Positions 1 to 13,185 of a stretch of 64,000 nucleotides of DNA are shown one piece after another. Location of the stretch: NCBI GenBank assembly GCA_963669155.1, contig OZ022583.1:14459105-14523104 (forward strand), read 5' to 3'. The position numbers and the translations under genes are program-made. The notes under the pieces were generated by a model. It worked only from the letters and a program-made list of their open reading frames with translations, made no database searches and was not told the origin of the DNA. The stretch's first letter is position 1. Each line of letters starts with the position of its first letter. This stretch comes from Arbacia lixula (Eukaryota; Echinodermata; Echinoidea; Arbacioida; Arbaciidae).

Positions 1-982
1 CGGCCTGTACTCATGTAGTACCGAACTTATGTAAAACAAATAATATTTGACAAAGCATCAGTTTAATAATATCTCAGCCTCTGTAGTTCATTCATCACGT
101 ACACGTCAAGAAAAACTAAGGTTTATTTTGTTAAACATCATTTTGGTATTTTTAGAAGCCAGTGGTTGCCGGGTGATAATGCAACTGTCCGGCAAGTAGT
201 ACATGCACGTTTGAAATGCACAGCATTGATCATTAATTTTTTTATTCATGTTGAGAATAGTGAAACCAAATTACAAACTCTTTGTTTTCAGAGAAGCCTG
301 AGAGATTTATTCCATTCAAGAAATAGTTACTGTTCACTCAAGTAGCATAGAAACGGGTCAACTGAACTTCCAAGAAGGTCGAGTTTGCAACATAAGAAAA
401 AAGTGTTGAGCGATGATATCCCGATTTTCCCAAATATCTTCATCTCATAATCTGTTTCTTAAAAATTCTAACAAATCAAACAAGTGTACCGGTGTTGCTT
501 TTTATTTTCAAGAAGCTTTTCAAAATGAAGACAATCGTGTAAATGTGCAGGAAGCATTGGACTATTAATGACAATGTGCTCTTGGCACAGTATGATAACG
601 TTCACCCTCTCTGTGTACCTCAGTTCCACTCCACTGTCTCATTTAGTCTATTGATTTTTTGTTTCCATTTTGTTCTTTACTTTCTATTCACCTCACCTAT
701 ATATCCTGGTAACGTGTATCCGTCACCCTCTATCACAATCTCCTCTTGCTCTTCCCCTCTCTTTCTCCCTCTCATTCGTCCTTCTCTCCTTGCGTGCCTA
801 TCCCCTTCTTACAACACATATATACATATGTATACACCTTTTTTTCTCTCCCTATTTCATAAACACGCACACATACCGTTACCCCTTCTCACCACCCCCT
901 CTCTCCCTCGTTCGCGCTGTGTATTGTTTTCCTCTCCACCCACCCACCCACGCAAACACCCACACACATGCACACATACCAG
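1..982. other. Upstream intron of the GPCR gene
   Basis: No LRR exon with correct splice sites and phase was found here. Positions 600-970 are pyrimidine-rich low-complexity sequence that keeps a frame open without protein-like composition. The next upstream GPCR exon must lie before position 1 or was missed. Confidence 0.5.
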
Positions 983-3900
983 CAAACTGGATTGGAAGTT
1001 CATCAAGTCTCTACAAGCAGATGTCTTTTCTACGTTTACGGAACTGGTGATACTGTAAGATTATTCTCTATTCATTTTAATACTGACTAGGTAATTTGCT
1101 GTTTTATCGTCAATACAAAAAATAACCGAACATACAAGGTGAGCTTTACCGTTAAATTAAAAGAACCATGGTATGGTTCAGATATATGTCCTTTACTTAA
1201 TAACGTGCATCAATTTTAGGATAATATCGATTTCAGTAGGGCTTTCTTTTCTTCACTTTGTAAATTTTTCCTACAAATTTATATCAAATCTATTATTACA
1301 CTTACTTCAAACAATAGCTTCTTCGCATATTGCTGTCATTCCAGAAACCTAATTGTGACTTGTCTTAATTCAAAATTCCTTGCATGCTTCTTTTGTTTTA
1401 GATACATGAAATGCAACACACATTTCCATTTATTAGGTACAACTCTTATTGATAAGGATATCAAGAGAAAATTGGTGACATGTTAAATATTATGTCAGGT
1501 ATATGTAAATGATGTTCTCCCATTATGATATGATTATATTTCTTCTATAACTATTTGAAGTCAGGTTTGATGTATTACATACACAATTTATGTTAACATG
1601 ATAAAAACCCTATTGATAAAATAAGCTATAAATACTGTCATTGATACGTTTGTTATGTTTGTTTTTCTCCCCTCAAATGTTGTATAGATTTGTACACAAT
1701 ATTTGAAATTCTGAGTAAGTCCGAGTGTTATTGATATTCTAGTACAGCTGTAAGGCATGATGGTAATACGATTCCAATGAAATATTTATGCTTATTTTAC
1801 TCTCCTTCTCTATTTTATTTCTTAAAGGGACAAATAGACAATATTATCCGTATTTCAACTCTTGTATGTTGAGCTTATCATGTTTTTGATGTGTCTGTGT
1901 GTTTTGCCCTGCATTTAACAGTAATTGATGTATGTCCTGGTCTATGTATGTTTACATTCCTTTGATTTTTCTGAATGACTTATAAGGCGATCTTGAAAAA
2001 TAGGTCTGGAAAATATGACTTGATTTGATCTTCTTTTGACATTTCTGCATTCTTTCCTTAATGTTTGTCATATAGGTGTATGATTATATTGATATTGAAT
2101 TACAACCGCAACATATTTGTACGTATTTAACACTTTCACTGTGGTTTTCTAGCACTGGCCACACAATAAACGTTGTCGATGCTCCACCTATAGAACGGGA
2201 TTAATATTGTTATCAAAGTGTTTATTCACATGTTGAAATGATTTATACGAATTTATGTAAGAGGTGCTTTCATTTGTTATATATATAAAAAAAACTGTTT
2301 TCTCTGTTCTCTCTCGTTCATCACTTCAACCATTTTAATTCTACAGGCATTTTCCGTTTCTTTCGTTTCGTTTGTGTATCTTCCACAGGAATCTATCACA
2401 CAACTTCATATCATACATACCTGATGGCACTTTCGTAAATCAGGGCAAACTAGATTTCCTGTGAGTAAGATCTTTTGTACAACTTACTAAATTATGCTAC
2501 ATTGAGAAAAGCTTTATACAAAATGCATTGAGAAGATTAGGTACAGACAACAGCTTTAAAATCATTCATGCAAAACTAGAAAACGGTATTCTTTAAATTC
2601 TTTATTGTATTTAATTAAAACCATCTTATCAATCCTGACTTAAAGTTAAAGATGCGAAAATTATATAACGTCTTATGAAATTTGATTAGATTCTTTATGA
2701 AGTCCAGTGTAAGGATATAACATTTGTCCATATTCATCTCTCTCTTTTCTCACGTTTCCTGTAAGACTTTGTCATGCGTAATTTAGTGTTTGTGTTGTAA
2801 ATGCATTGATTGTTTTTTTTTTTTGGTCATGTTTAAGAGAACTCACCGACAATCGACTGAGTATTATACAAGAAAAGGCATTAAGTGGTCTGTTCAAGCT
2901 GCAAACTTTGTAAGTACGAAGTTATTGCGAAGTTGTTTGCGTGATGGTTCTACCATGTCTATTATCAATAGTTTATTATTTAGAATGGGTTTAAGAATCT
3001 CCAAAATAATCATCCTTCCTTCACAAAGATTCCTATAATGCATTCTATCTTCCATTAAATCCAAATTATATAAATTATGTCCTTCGATTTTTTGCATGGT
3101 CATTATTCGGCATGACCGAAATCATACTCGGCTGCGCTTCGTGTGTTTTAACCATACAACGTGAACTTGTGCACACAATTCGTACTAACGCACTCATGTG
3201 CGTCATTTCTATACCGTAGCTCCTGTCTGTTACATGTTTGACATATTGCGTGATATATACCAAACAATGCTTCGCTTGTGCATGTAAATTCTCCTCCCAT
3301 TCGACAAACCCTTTTTGCGTATTCTTTTATTTTTAAATCAAGATACATTGATAGCAACAATATACAGGAAATAGAGGATGGAGCTTTCCGTGATCCTTCA
3401 ACGAGGATGAATAAAATGTAAGTACAATTTTATATAAATTATATCTTATTTATATGTTCATATATATATGTATATATATATATATTTTGAAAGAAATGGA
3501 TGAAGAGAACAATGGTAGGCGTAGCTTAAATCAAGGTTCCCCAGATATATACTGTATATACAAAATTATATATGTGTATGTATATGTACAGTATATAACG
3601 TGTGGAAACATAAAATAAAGGCGAATTTCAAGGTGTCTTTGCCCATATGCATTGGAGTTATCCATTGGGATTTCACATTTGAGTCAAGAAAAAAAGAGTT
3701 CTTAATCATGTTAATAGTATATTGCATTTCCTTTAATAATGTCAAAAGTTCTGGTATTCTGTTTTTTCTCATGCAGCTATCTTTCGCAAAATGAGATCAG
3801 CGTACTGACCAATGAATCTATTCCGGGCCGGATGATTATATATTTGTAAGTACGTGTGATGCTTAGTAAATCAAAGTTCGAATTTTGGATGAGTTATGAA

Positions 3901-6825
3901 AGCTGTCTTTAAAATAGTAATGTACAATCGATTGCGTATCATAGATGATTGAATATTACAAAAATACTGTTTCTTCAATTGCTCACCACGCTCAGGTATT
4001 TATCCAATAACAAAATCAACTCCATCGAGGGAGCGTTCTCAGCTGTCCCAGGTCTTGAAACAGTGTAAGTATATCGTAAGAACATCAATGATCATTCGAA
4101 GAACAATCAAAAATAAATTGTACAAGTTGTATTCATTTTCTATCAGGACTATCAAACCTATCACCATGATTTTCCCGTAACGTTTTGGCTATTTAAATGT
4201 GTATTCTGGAAATAAATAGGTATGATGAACGCGATGAATTCCTCATCAGTCTCTATGTTTTATTTGTTACTGTATTGTATGACGTAATGTTTTTATTATG
4301 ATTTTCAAAACTTCCCTTTATGTCATAATCTATAACAGATGATGGCCCACGCCCCCCCCCCCCCCGCGCGTTTTTAAGTCACTACTATAATTTAAAGAGA
4401 ACATGACTTTTCTCGACTGCCTCTGTAAGTTTCAATTTGTCATTTTCCAACTCTTTATCAGGAACTTATCGACCAATGCGATTACATTCGTGTCGAATTG
4501 GACTTTCCGATATGTATCAAACCTTAAAGTATTGTAAGTATACATACAGTACCTTTATCATGGAAATACACTGTCATGATCGTAATATGATTATAACATT
4601 TAAGTAGCGTCTAGGGATTGTTTCCGTTTTCATTTCACTTCATTCCATCTAATCTATTTTTTTATGTTTTGCTTTAGTATGTTTAAATGCATATTCCTGC
4701 CGCCATCCTCATGTCATTTTTATTAAGTCAAATATTTGATATTATTGTATTACTATTGTCATTAATACTATTCCATTAGATTGTTTCAGTCGAATACACG
4801 GCTGTTTTGTCTGTTTGGAAAATATTAATACGATTGAGGTACATACATGTTTCGAATCGAATTGAAATTGGTGAACACTTATTGATATGAATTCTCCCAA
4901 CAGTCTCGTAGCACTATTTACATTTAATACAATCATTCATTAGTCCAATTTTCTGCAAAAGCACAGGCTATCTGTTAAGATCTCGTTTCAATTTCTCAGG
5001 GATCTTAGTTACAATCCGATAACCCACATCGACGGAAGAGCATTTTTCTACCTGGATATCATTTTGTACATGTAAGTATTATTACTATGTATTACAATGT
5101 GCTCCTAAATGAGTCAGACGACCTCTGCTCAAACATTATCAATACGTTCAAAACCTTCTGCCAGAACATGTTGCTTTGTCTCATGACTTCCGAAATGAAG
5201 TTTACGTTGTAACCAGTCTATATATACACCTATAATTGTAACGTTCTATGCAGCTATGTGTGGCATAAAACATGGTAATGAAGTTAGGATGGTAGAGTGG
5301 TGTCCAACTGAAGCTTGTTTGATCTACTTAAAAACAAGCCCAAAACGAGTTCATACAAGATCTTCAAACTCTTCTGCCTTTATTTGACGTAGATTCCTTG
5401 TGGACGTGCGCCTAGTGTCTGTGGACCCTGACACGCTGTCTGGTATGCCTGCTCTCGAAATAGTGTAAGTCGTCATTGTTCATCGTGCTGCTGAAAGAAC
5501 TAATTTGACAGAATGAAATGATCATTTTATTTATTCACTGTCAGTGGTGCTTTAGTCATAGCCACAAAATAATTGTACCGTTTATTCACTTAATATTCGC
5601 TTTATGATTATGGAATGAGCACATTACTGCCTTTTCTTTGTTTCGCAGTTCTACGTCTGACAGCAGATTATGCTGTCTACTGCAAGAACAGGAGAGAAAT
5701 GTAACCTGCGCGAGAACGTCAGCTGCAAGCCCGCTGGAAACATGCGGAAGTCTGTACCCGAGCGTGGTACTTCGGGTATTCGGCTGGATTATTGGTCTTT
5801 CGGCTCTCATCGGAAATATCGGAGTCCTCGCCAAACGTCTCCAAGAGCGAACTAGTTTAAAAGTCCAAGACGCATTGGTGATTAACCTCGCCGTGGCAGA
5901 TTGCATCATGGGTGTGTACATGATCGTGATTACTTCTGTGGATGTCTACTATGGCCAGCTCTACTTTTTGAGTGCGCCGTTGTGGCGAGGGTCGCTTCTA
6001 TGCAAGTTCTCCAGCTTCCTCGCTCTCCTATCCAGTGAGTCCTCCGTCCTCACCCTCGCCTTGATCTCGTCGGACCGACTCATTTGCATCATGATGCCAT
6101 TCAGCCAGTACAAGCTCAATGGGAAGACAGTCGGTGTATGTCTTGCGTTGATCTGGGCACTAAGCTTTGCTCTCAGCCTCGTCCCCGTTCTGATGATTGA
6201 TTCGGGTGTTTCGGATTTTTACGGGCTCTCCGATGTCTGTCTCGGATTACCGCTGCACGTTGAGTCAGGTGAAATGGGTAGAATCATCATCTCCAGGGAT
6301 AGTCCTGTTAGCGACAAGATCAACACCAAATACGAAGCCATCAATGATACCACTTACCCGACATGGCTCTACTCCATCATCATGTACATTGGTTTCAACG
6401 TGGTGTTGTTCATTTTCATCCTTGGCTCCTACGTCGCCATGTTCGTTGAAATTAGGCGATCGAGCCGTTCTGTTGGGAGCACCACGCTTCGCGATAGGGA
6501 GATCAAGGTTGCACGGAAGATGGCGTTCATCGTCGGCACGGATTTCGCCTGTTGGATGCCGATTATTGTGATGGGGATTCTCTCTCAAACCGGACTGGTT
6601 GTTCTCCCTACATCCCTCTACGCCTGGAGCGTCATCTTCATTATACCAATCAACTCCTCTCTCAATCCCATACTATACACTTATATCAATAGCCTAAAGA
6701 GTTACAACATGAAAAAGTTGACAGAGTCTAAGATCACAACAGTGAACACTTTGCATGCTAGGCGCAACTTTGCAGGATCGAGCGATCTTAGCAACGTTAT
6801 TTCAAGGGAAAACACGCATATCTAG
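983..6825 (+). CDS. LRR-containing GPCR, relaxin-receptor/GRL101-like (3' part of gene)
   Basis: Cell-surface receptor with an extracellular leucine-rich-repeat (LRR) domain followed by a rhodopsin-type 7TM domain. Ten LRR exons are visible: 983-1054, 1402-1473, 2389-2460, 2838-2909, 3343-3417, 3777-3845, 3996-4064, 4462-4533, 5000-5071 and 5393-5464, followed by the terminal exon 5649-6825. Every LRR exon is 69, 72 or 75 bp and every junction is phase 2, so each split codon rebuilds Leu, Ile or Val. Each exon encodes one repeat of about 24 residues with the LRR pattern xLxxNxIxxIxxxxFxxxxxLxxL. Examples are LSNNKINSIEGAF and LSYNPITHIDGRAF. One LRR per 72-bp exon is typical of the LGR/RXFP families. 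The N-terminal part, including any LDL-receptor class A module, lies before position 1 and is not seen. Exon 1402-1473 has the weakest repeat and a weak donor (gtgaca), but fits in length and phase. The ligand cannot be told from the sequence. Confidence 0.88.
5649..6825 (+). CDS. 7TM exon of the LRR GPCR
   Basis: Terminal coding exon; acceptor ttcgcag at 5642-5648, stop TAG at 6823-6825. It opens with a Cys-containing cap (CCLL, then two more Cys), as after the last LRR of relaxin receptors. It then runs into TM1 (LRVFGWIIGLSALIGNIGVL), close to the RXFP TM1 region. TM2 has the NLAVAD motif. The usual disulfide partners are present: Cys at the top of TM3 (SLLCKF) and in extracellular loop 2 (SDVCLGL). 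The TM3 end reads SDRLICI in place of DRY. TM7 carries NPILY, the NPxxY motif. The cytoplasmic tail is short and ends in RENTHI. Codons are more GC-rich than the flanking introns, and the 7TM part has no intron, as in many marine-invertebrate LGRs. The Met codon at 5638 lies in the intron and is not the start. Confidence 0.9.
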
Positions 6826-9800
6826 ATGATCCCAGATTACTAACTCACCGGTCAGAGATAAGTGTTTACAAATTCATGTTACAATGTTACATTTGTATAG
6901 TTTGACATGATGTGTGCAGGCATTCTGGAGATATTGACTGTCAATAGGGACAATATAACAATTAAGAATCTCGAGGCGAGTTATATCTTTGTCGAGGGAT
7001 ATTATGTTTACTAATTTATCAGATATAGTTTCCCAAGACCAACTCTCCAAGTTAAAGTAAATGTTTTGTTGTTCCGGAAGGAGAAAGTCATTATCTCTTA
7101 TGGTACAATGACCTGTATAGATACAGAACTAAATATCTAGTAAGTTTGATAAAATCCAACTGTAAAACATTTTTAAACAGGATCAATTTGAAATAGAGTA
7201 AAAGCTGGAAGAACGATAAATCACGTACGTATGACGTCATACTTCATGATATAACAGCGTTATATTCAGCGGTATGACGTATTTTACGTCATGTTCGGAA
7301 AGTCTCATCCTTGTTGAGATGGTCACGTGACGGTATTTGGACCACTCGTGCATAAGTATCTACATAGGTCATGCAATCCCTGTCATGCATCCCTGTAGAA
7401 ACAAATCACAAGTGGATTAATGATATCTTACTGCTTGTTACTACATCTTATCACAAAGTTTCTTGATCTCAAATGATTTCTCTAAGGAAGCAGTTATGGT
7501 AATGTTTTACCATATACATGTATATATATATCAGGTTGTGTCCTTCTATGAGATCATTATATGAAAAGTATGCATTTATAAATATGATTAATTAGTTTTG
7601 CTCAGAGAAGTCCTTTTACCATAGTGTAAACATGTGTTCAGAAGTACATGAGTCAACATCGTATGGAAGTGCGTTCGAATCTAATCGTATTGTGTGCAGG
7701 TTTTGCGTTTTTCCGATGAATATTGTTTTAACGTTCGAGATGAATTCTAGATCATTTTTCTTTATCTTTATTCAACTTTCCTTGTCACCATCTTAACATT
7801 GTACTGCACCCAAAGGAGGTCAAAATCCAGTATTTTGTTTTCTCTTTGTACTAGGAATGTGGCTTGGAATATCATTAATATGTAAAAAAAAAAATAGTCA
7901 TGATGGTTTACTTCATACGTCATTTGCATGTGATCATGTAAAATGAATTCACGCGTGACATTTAATCGTCACAATTGTAGCATTGTTCTATGTAACGCAG
8001 CACGTCGTAAGTAGGTAAAGAACGGCGCTGTTTGCCCATTTGTATGTAAAATGTTTTAAATACCATACACGTGTAGAAATAATCATGATTGACGACAGGA
8101 TGTTTGTAGGCAATGTTGGAAAATTTAGTCATATGTAGCATTCATTAATTCCTGTTAGATCAAACTAATCATAACATTGCATATGGCATGTATGGAATAT
8201 GTATTCTGTTTGTTCCTGTAAGTGTAAGCATGTTTGCTTGTTTGTCCTTATGCATTGGTCGAGGACGGTTTGTATAGATAATATGAAGGAGATCAAATAT
8301 AGGGAGAGAGGTGTAATAGGAGGATAGGCAGGATGTTGCAAAGAAACGAAAAGAAGGTTAATTAGAATAAATGTTGGAAAATTTAGTCATATGTAGCATT
8401 CATTAATTCCTATTAGATTAAAAAAATCGTAACTTTGCATATGGAATATGTGTTCTGTTTGTTCCTGAAAGTATAAGCATGTTTGCTTGTCTGTCCGTAT
8501 GCATTGATCGAGGACGGTTGAGAATTAAAATATATAGTGTGGAACTGTTCCTGTCTCTTCTTTCTCCTTGATCATTCGCCTTACCCTCATAAATGCAATC
8601 ACAACATCACTGTCCTGATCACCATTAACTCCGTTAAACCGTGCCTAATTACCGTCGTCATGACAAGCATAACACCATTATCAGTATGGTTATTATCACC
8701 ACTAGCCTGGTCACCCTCATATCGACAAGCACAACATCGCTCTTATGATCGCCACAATCAAAATTTCTTATCATTACATATATAACATGTGTGTCAGTGC
8801 TGAGGATCTCCTCCCTTTTTTTTCTTTTTTTCTTTTTTCTTTTTGTTCACATACATCTCAATGTCGGCATCTCCCTCTCTCTCCTTTCTTTCTAGTCCCT
8901 CTCAACCAAACCAAACCAATCATTCATCTTCTTTTCTGGCTACCTCTTTCATCATTTACAAATAAACAAAAATCCATCACACTAATTATTACTACATACA
9001 CATGGTATGCATTGTGGCTTTAATAAAATATCGTACTTAAGGTTCAAACCTTGATTAATATTATAAAGAAATCTTTATCAATTAATGCAAACTACAATTT
9101 TTCTGAAACACGAACAAATCTCTACTGCTTTGAAGAGCAAAATCCAGTGAAGAAACTTGATACAGTCGACCGACTTATGTTAATTCCTTTTAAATATGCT
9201 ACTGCGAAGAGTGTGACTTTTCAAAGTACGTGGAGAACTGTGAAAAAACTATAGACTCCAGTTGCATTTGAGCATATCTTCCATTATCACACCTTTTTTG
9301 TTGATGTTGGTTACGGAGTGACGTTGTCGGCATGGTTACTCCATTCTGGTGAGATTGGAGAAGAACAAAATTAATTGGGATTTTATGGTAAACGGGCGTA
9401 TATACTCGGGTTAACATTTGTAGTACATATTTGAAGAACTTAATCCAGAACAAGATGCACAAACTACAAATTGCAGGTGATAATGTAACTCATATACAAC
9501 ATTCCTGAGAAAATATGTGAAATATATTAAGTCCAGAATGATATTTGTCTATATGTTAAATTATTGTATCCACGTGTAATCATTTTCACTTCCAGATTTT
9601 GAGCGCGGTCTTCTGAGAGAAAGGAAATATCAGACATGAACTTGCTCAAAAGTACCCTCCCACTAACTATTATCAAGCAAAGACACTTTGTCAATAACAA
9701 CCATGCGATCTGTGATAGGCCCTATACCGTCCCGCATGAATACTTAAACTTTAAGTTGAATTATGCGAGTGTAGAGGCCAGGCTAGATAAGTCCAACAGT

Positions 9801-9889
9801 CGGGCTTATAGTACACCATGCAATGTCTACTCACCAAAAATAAACATCTAAGCACAGGGAAAGGTTTCTGATGTCATAGGGAAGATGTT
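6826..9889. other. Intergenic region between GPCR and peptide gene A
   Basis: Presumed 3' UTR of the GPCR, then AT-rich DNA without a convincing gene. It contains a CRE-like palindrome (tatgacgtcata near 7230), a degenerate tandem duplication (8112-8270 and 8370-8519) and a T/C-rich stretch at 8810-8960. Open frames at 8537-9254 lack codon bias, splice context or known motifs. Confidence 0.5.
8112..8519 (+). repeat. Degenerate tandem duplication, about 155-bp unit
   Basis: Positions 8112-8270 and 8370-8519 share most of their sequence. Both begin with AATGTTGGAAAATTTAGTCA and end with CGAGGACGGTT; small indels separate them. About 100 bp of unrelated sequence lies between the copies. Confidence 0.85.
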
Positions 9890-10820
9890 TTAGACGGGCG
9901 TCCCCTTGTTTGAAGGTCTGCAGTGAAGAAAGCGCCGCCTACTGTGGCGTCTGAACTTCCGGTCACAGATGCAACTATCTCCCCGGGCGTTTGAACAGAC
10001 TTCGAGTACAGGGAAAAAGGATAAAAATAGTAATACGTGCTAGCCTAGATTTAGAGATATATCAACGAAATATATATAGATACTTCAAATTTGATCTCTG
10101 TGAAGAGACACATACTTTCCAAGATGCCTTTAAAATGATATATTCCGATTATATAAATATATATCAAACATTAACTACGGAAATGATGATGTGAGGAATC
10201 TGCGTTTCTATACCTGCTCATGAAATGTTTCTCAAACGTAAAATATATTTTTGCAAAAGAAAACAATATTTCATATAGCCTTGAGAGTAGTGCAGAAGAC
10301 CGGTCCAATGGGCTTGTATCCATCATTGTAAAAAAAAAAAGTGTTTTCCCTATGCACATGGTAAAATAATGAAATTTTTCACATTCCATGACATTTTAAT
10401 CAAATCAATCTGAAAGACTTGATATTTTGTATCTTGAGCCAAAACGGTTGAAATGCAAGCTATGATTTATAAGAGCTCTTTGATAGGATAGGTTGAGCTG
10501 TTGCTTCCTTTTCTTGATATCTAGATATAAGCCAGCGCATAAGTGTATGCATGTAGAATATTTCGAATTTCAATAGAAGTAAAGAATAACGTCGGATGAC
10601 TTTTGCAGTGATTTATTATGAGGATTGACTCACATTTGAAGCGGCCCCTCTTAACCATGGGCTCGCTGCCGTACGCCATGTCTTCCAGGAGATCAGCCTG
10701 CTCCGGGGATCGCTTCTCCAGCATCTCAAACAGCTCCGCATCCTCCTCGTCCTCCATCTCCATGGCAACCACAGATGCCACGAAAACCGCCATCGCGAGT
10801 ACAATGTACAAGGCCTTCAT
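9890..10820 (-). CDS. Peptide A: prepropeptide with basic four-Cys C-terminal peptide
   Basis: Two coding exons: 10634-10820 (62 codons plus 1 nt, donor gtgagt) and 9890-9999 (acceptor cgaag, stop TAA at 9890-9892), giving 98 residues. Residues 1-19 are a signal peptide (MKALYIVLAMAVFVASVVA). An acidic propeptide follows to Lys-Arg 36-37, then an acidic spacer ending YGSEPMV, then Lys-Arg 57-58. The predicted mature peptide is 40 residues starting GRFK, with net charge about +10 and Cys at 64, 72, 74 and 89 (C-x7-C-x-C-x14-C). The first loop contains Arg-Gly-Asp (CSNARGDSC). Layout and charge suggest a secreted host-defence or signalling peptide; this is inference, and I do not recognise the family. 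The splice phase rebuilds Phe just before the first Cys. Closest relatives in the window are peptides B and C. Confidence 0.82.
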
Positions 10821-10856
10821 GATTGTTAGTGCTCTTCCTTTGTGGGTTTTTGCAGT

Positions 10857-11806
10857 TCTTTGAATGAGTCGGGATATAAGGAAAAGAGGTCAAGATGTTT
10901 TTATCTCCACAATGTAAGCCAGTGTAACCTTCTTTTTTTTCTACACAAATGCCTACAAACGAAGATTGATTATTGTTTATTCACGAAAGGATTTTTAGAG
11001 ATGATGATGTAAAACGTCCCCAAGAAGACGGATCTTAACTGTAATAGCATTGTATTCACAGGAAGGTGACTTTGCACATGGAATTCTCATTTGGTTAATC
11101 TTAAGATATCTCCAAAGAACACGGTGATATCAGTAAACATATCATTTGAACTCAAAAGGTGGCAACTCTTTAATAGTACAGTGAAGGTATGAAAGGTTCA
11201 GTAAACCAAACTTGTCCAAGCAAACAGGGCATCAATTACAGTCAAATAATCTGTAGAGGATTATCTGTGAAGATTAGCTTTCCTAGGACTACCTGGATAA
11301 TAAATCATGACGATATTACCGAAGATTAACAACTCGATCATTCTTATCGAAGAGGTGTTGCTTTCGAGAGATTCCACTTGAAACACACATTGGGTTAACT
11401 CGCAATTGAACTGTCGAATTACCAATTATGATTATGACGTGACATATAGTCACGGAATTAGATGAAGTCCGAAAACAGCGGTTAAGTCATGTTGATAACC
11501 AAGACATAATTGAACAGGTAAACGCATTCAATGGTATACATCCGGTGTTTCAAAATTATCTTAAGAGAAATACATTATCTGTTAGCAAAATTTATTATCT
11601 GAGTTGACAATATGATTTATATAATAGCGAGCCTTTTTTTATATATATAACGGCAGTACGAGGGAGTTATACCCTGAGCTAAATACCGAAATTAAATAAC
11701 TCAAAATACAGGATGAAATATGAGCTTACCTTAGTCCTGTGTTAGATGCGTGGAAACGATCATTTAGTTCTGATTTCTAAGGCAACGCTTTGACGGCTTT
11801 TATACA
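10857..11806 (-). promoter_or_regulatory. Peptide A promoter, TATA box and likely 5' non-coding exon
   Basis: On the minus strand a TATA box (GTATAAAAGCC, about 11795-11806) is followed by a candidate 5' exon ending at 11730 with donor gtaagc. A candidate acceptor after a pyrimidine tract lies at 10858-10859, about 38 bases before the ATG at 10820. Genes B and C have the same arrangement. The start site, about 25-30 bases downstream of the TATA box, is inferred. Confidence 0.5.
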
Positions 11807-12599
11807 CTTTCTGTATGTTTTTTCCCCAACAGTTGAGGACGTCTTTAAATGTTGAAAAAAGAAAGTCAGGTTCGTTTGAAGTCATTGTCACAAAAATAAT
11901 ATTGTACGTTTTAATTACCTTAAAGACATCATCACCAAGTACTGAAAACCCATCTTCATTGTTTATTTTCGGTAGCAGTCATTTACGTAATACGGTAATT
12001 CGATTAACACTTCTCTTCCACAGCAGGGGTACTGCAATTGTTGAGATTTATTGCATCCAGTTGTGCGTAACACGTGTTTTTGGCCTTGGATGCTCAAAGC
12101 CGACGAAAGATTTGATTTTCACCTCTTCATGTGCCATTGTTACACACATCATACATCATATACATTATCATATACAGCAGCTTCTTTCTGCACTGAAGGG
12201 GTTAAGCTGTGATGTTACGCATCGACATGGATCGTTAATGTACCAGGAGCTGCGTGCTGCACGGATGGAAACACATGGCTGCGTACGTGAAAGCGCGACG
12301 GAGCGTGCGGGAGGGCTGCTGAAAAGTGGTGTATCTACCATCATCTACTGGATAACGGAGGGGGGAGCTAAGGCTTTTGCATACAGTATCGGAGGGAACA
12401 CAAAATCACGTAAGTGCGCATGCGTATATAGATATAGACACACACGCACATATACTAGTACCTCCACCCCCACTAACCGCAGAGCTCGGAAATCAGCTCC
12501 CTTTATCCGGAAACTTCGTTTTGTCAGAATTATGATTACCACCACTATTTATATTACTATACATATTACTCTTATAACTACAACACTATATTACTCTTA

Positions 12600-12825
12600 T
12601 AACTACAAGAAAGACTACTACTACTACAACTACTACTAATAATAATTCTACTCCTTCTTCTGCAACTACGGCTACTGCTTCTACTACCACTACTAGTACT
12701 ACTACTACTACTACTACGACTACTGCTTCTACGCCTACTACTACCGTAACTACTGCTACTACTACCGTAACTACTGCTACTACTACCACTACCAACACCA
12801 CTACTACTACTGTCATTAAACAAAA
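12600..12825. repeat. (ACT)n/(CTA)n trinucleotide repeat with interruptions
   Basis: Imperfect CTA/ACT repeats fill this stretch. They create artificial Ser-rich or Val-rich open frames on the minus strand, which are not genes. Confidence 0.9.
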
Positions 12826-13185
12826 TAACATCCGCATGGTCAACATCACCATCGTCAGATCCTGTAGTATTTTGACAATAGTACATAATAGTTCACTAAA
12901 GTATTTCTTCGTGATAATAATAATTTATATTCCATAAACTTCAGTGAGCCATGACTACCGCGAGGTTTCTAATGTCATGCTTTTCGGAGGGAATCGTATC
13001 GAATCGAATCTGAATGCCAACCAAAACATTAAGGTCGAGTTACGGGTATGCAATATGTCTATTGAAGCATTGCCTGCCTATCATTTGGAATTGTTTGATC
13101 CAAAATACTTATAAAGAATTGAGATGATTAATCGTATTTCCCAATTTACACAACCTAAGCTGGACAGCTTATTGACACGCAGCGT

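Noticed and set aside
284-420. Possible LRR exon after tttgttttcag
   Set aside because: The phase used by all other LRR exons hits a stop codon at once, and no LRR pattern appears in other frames.
11815-12639. 274-codon open frame
   Set aside because: Starts in AT-rich DNA, runs into a trinucleotide repeat and shows no protein-like motif.
12578-12886. Ser-rich and Val-rich frames
   Set aside because: Products of the ACT trinucleotide repeat.
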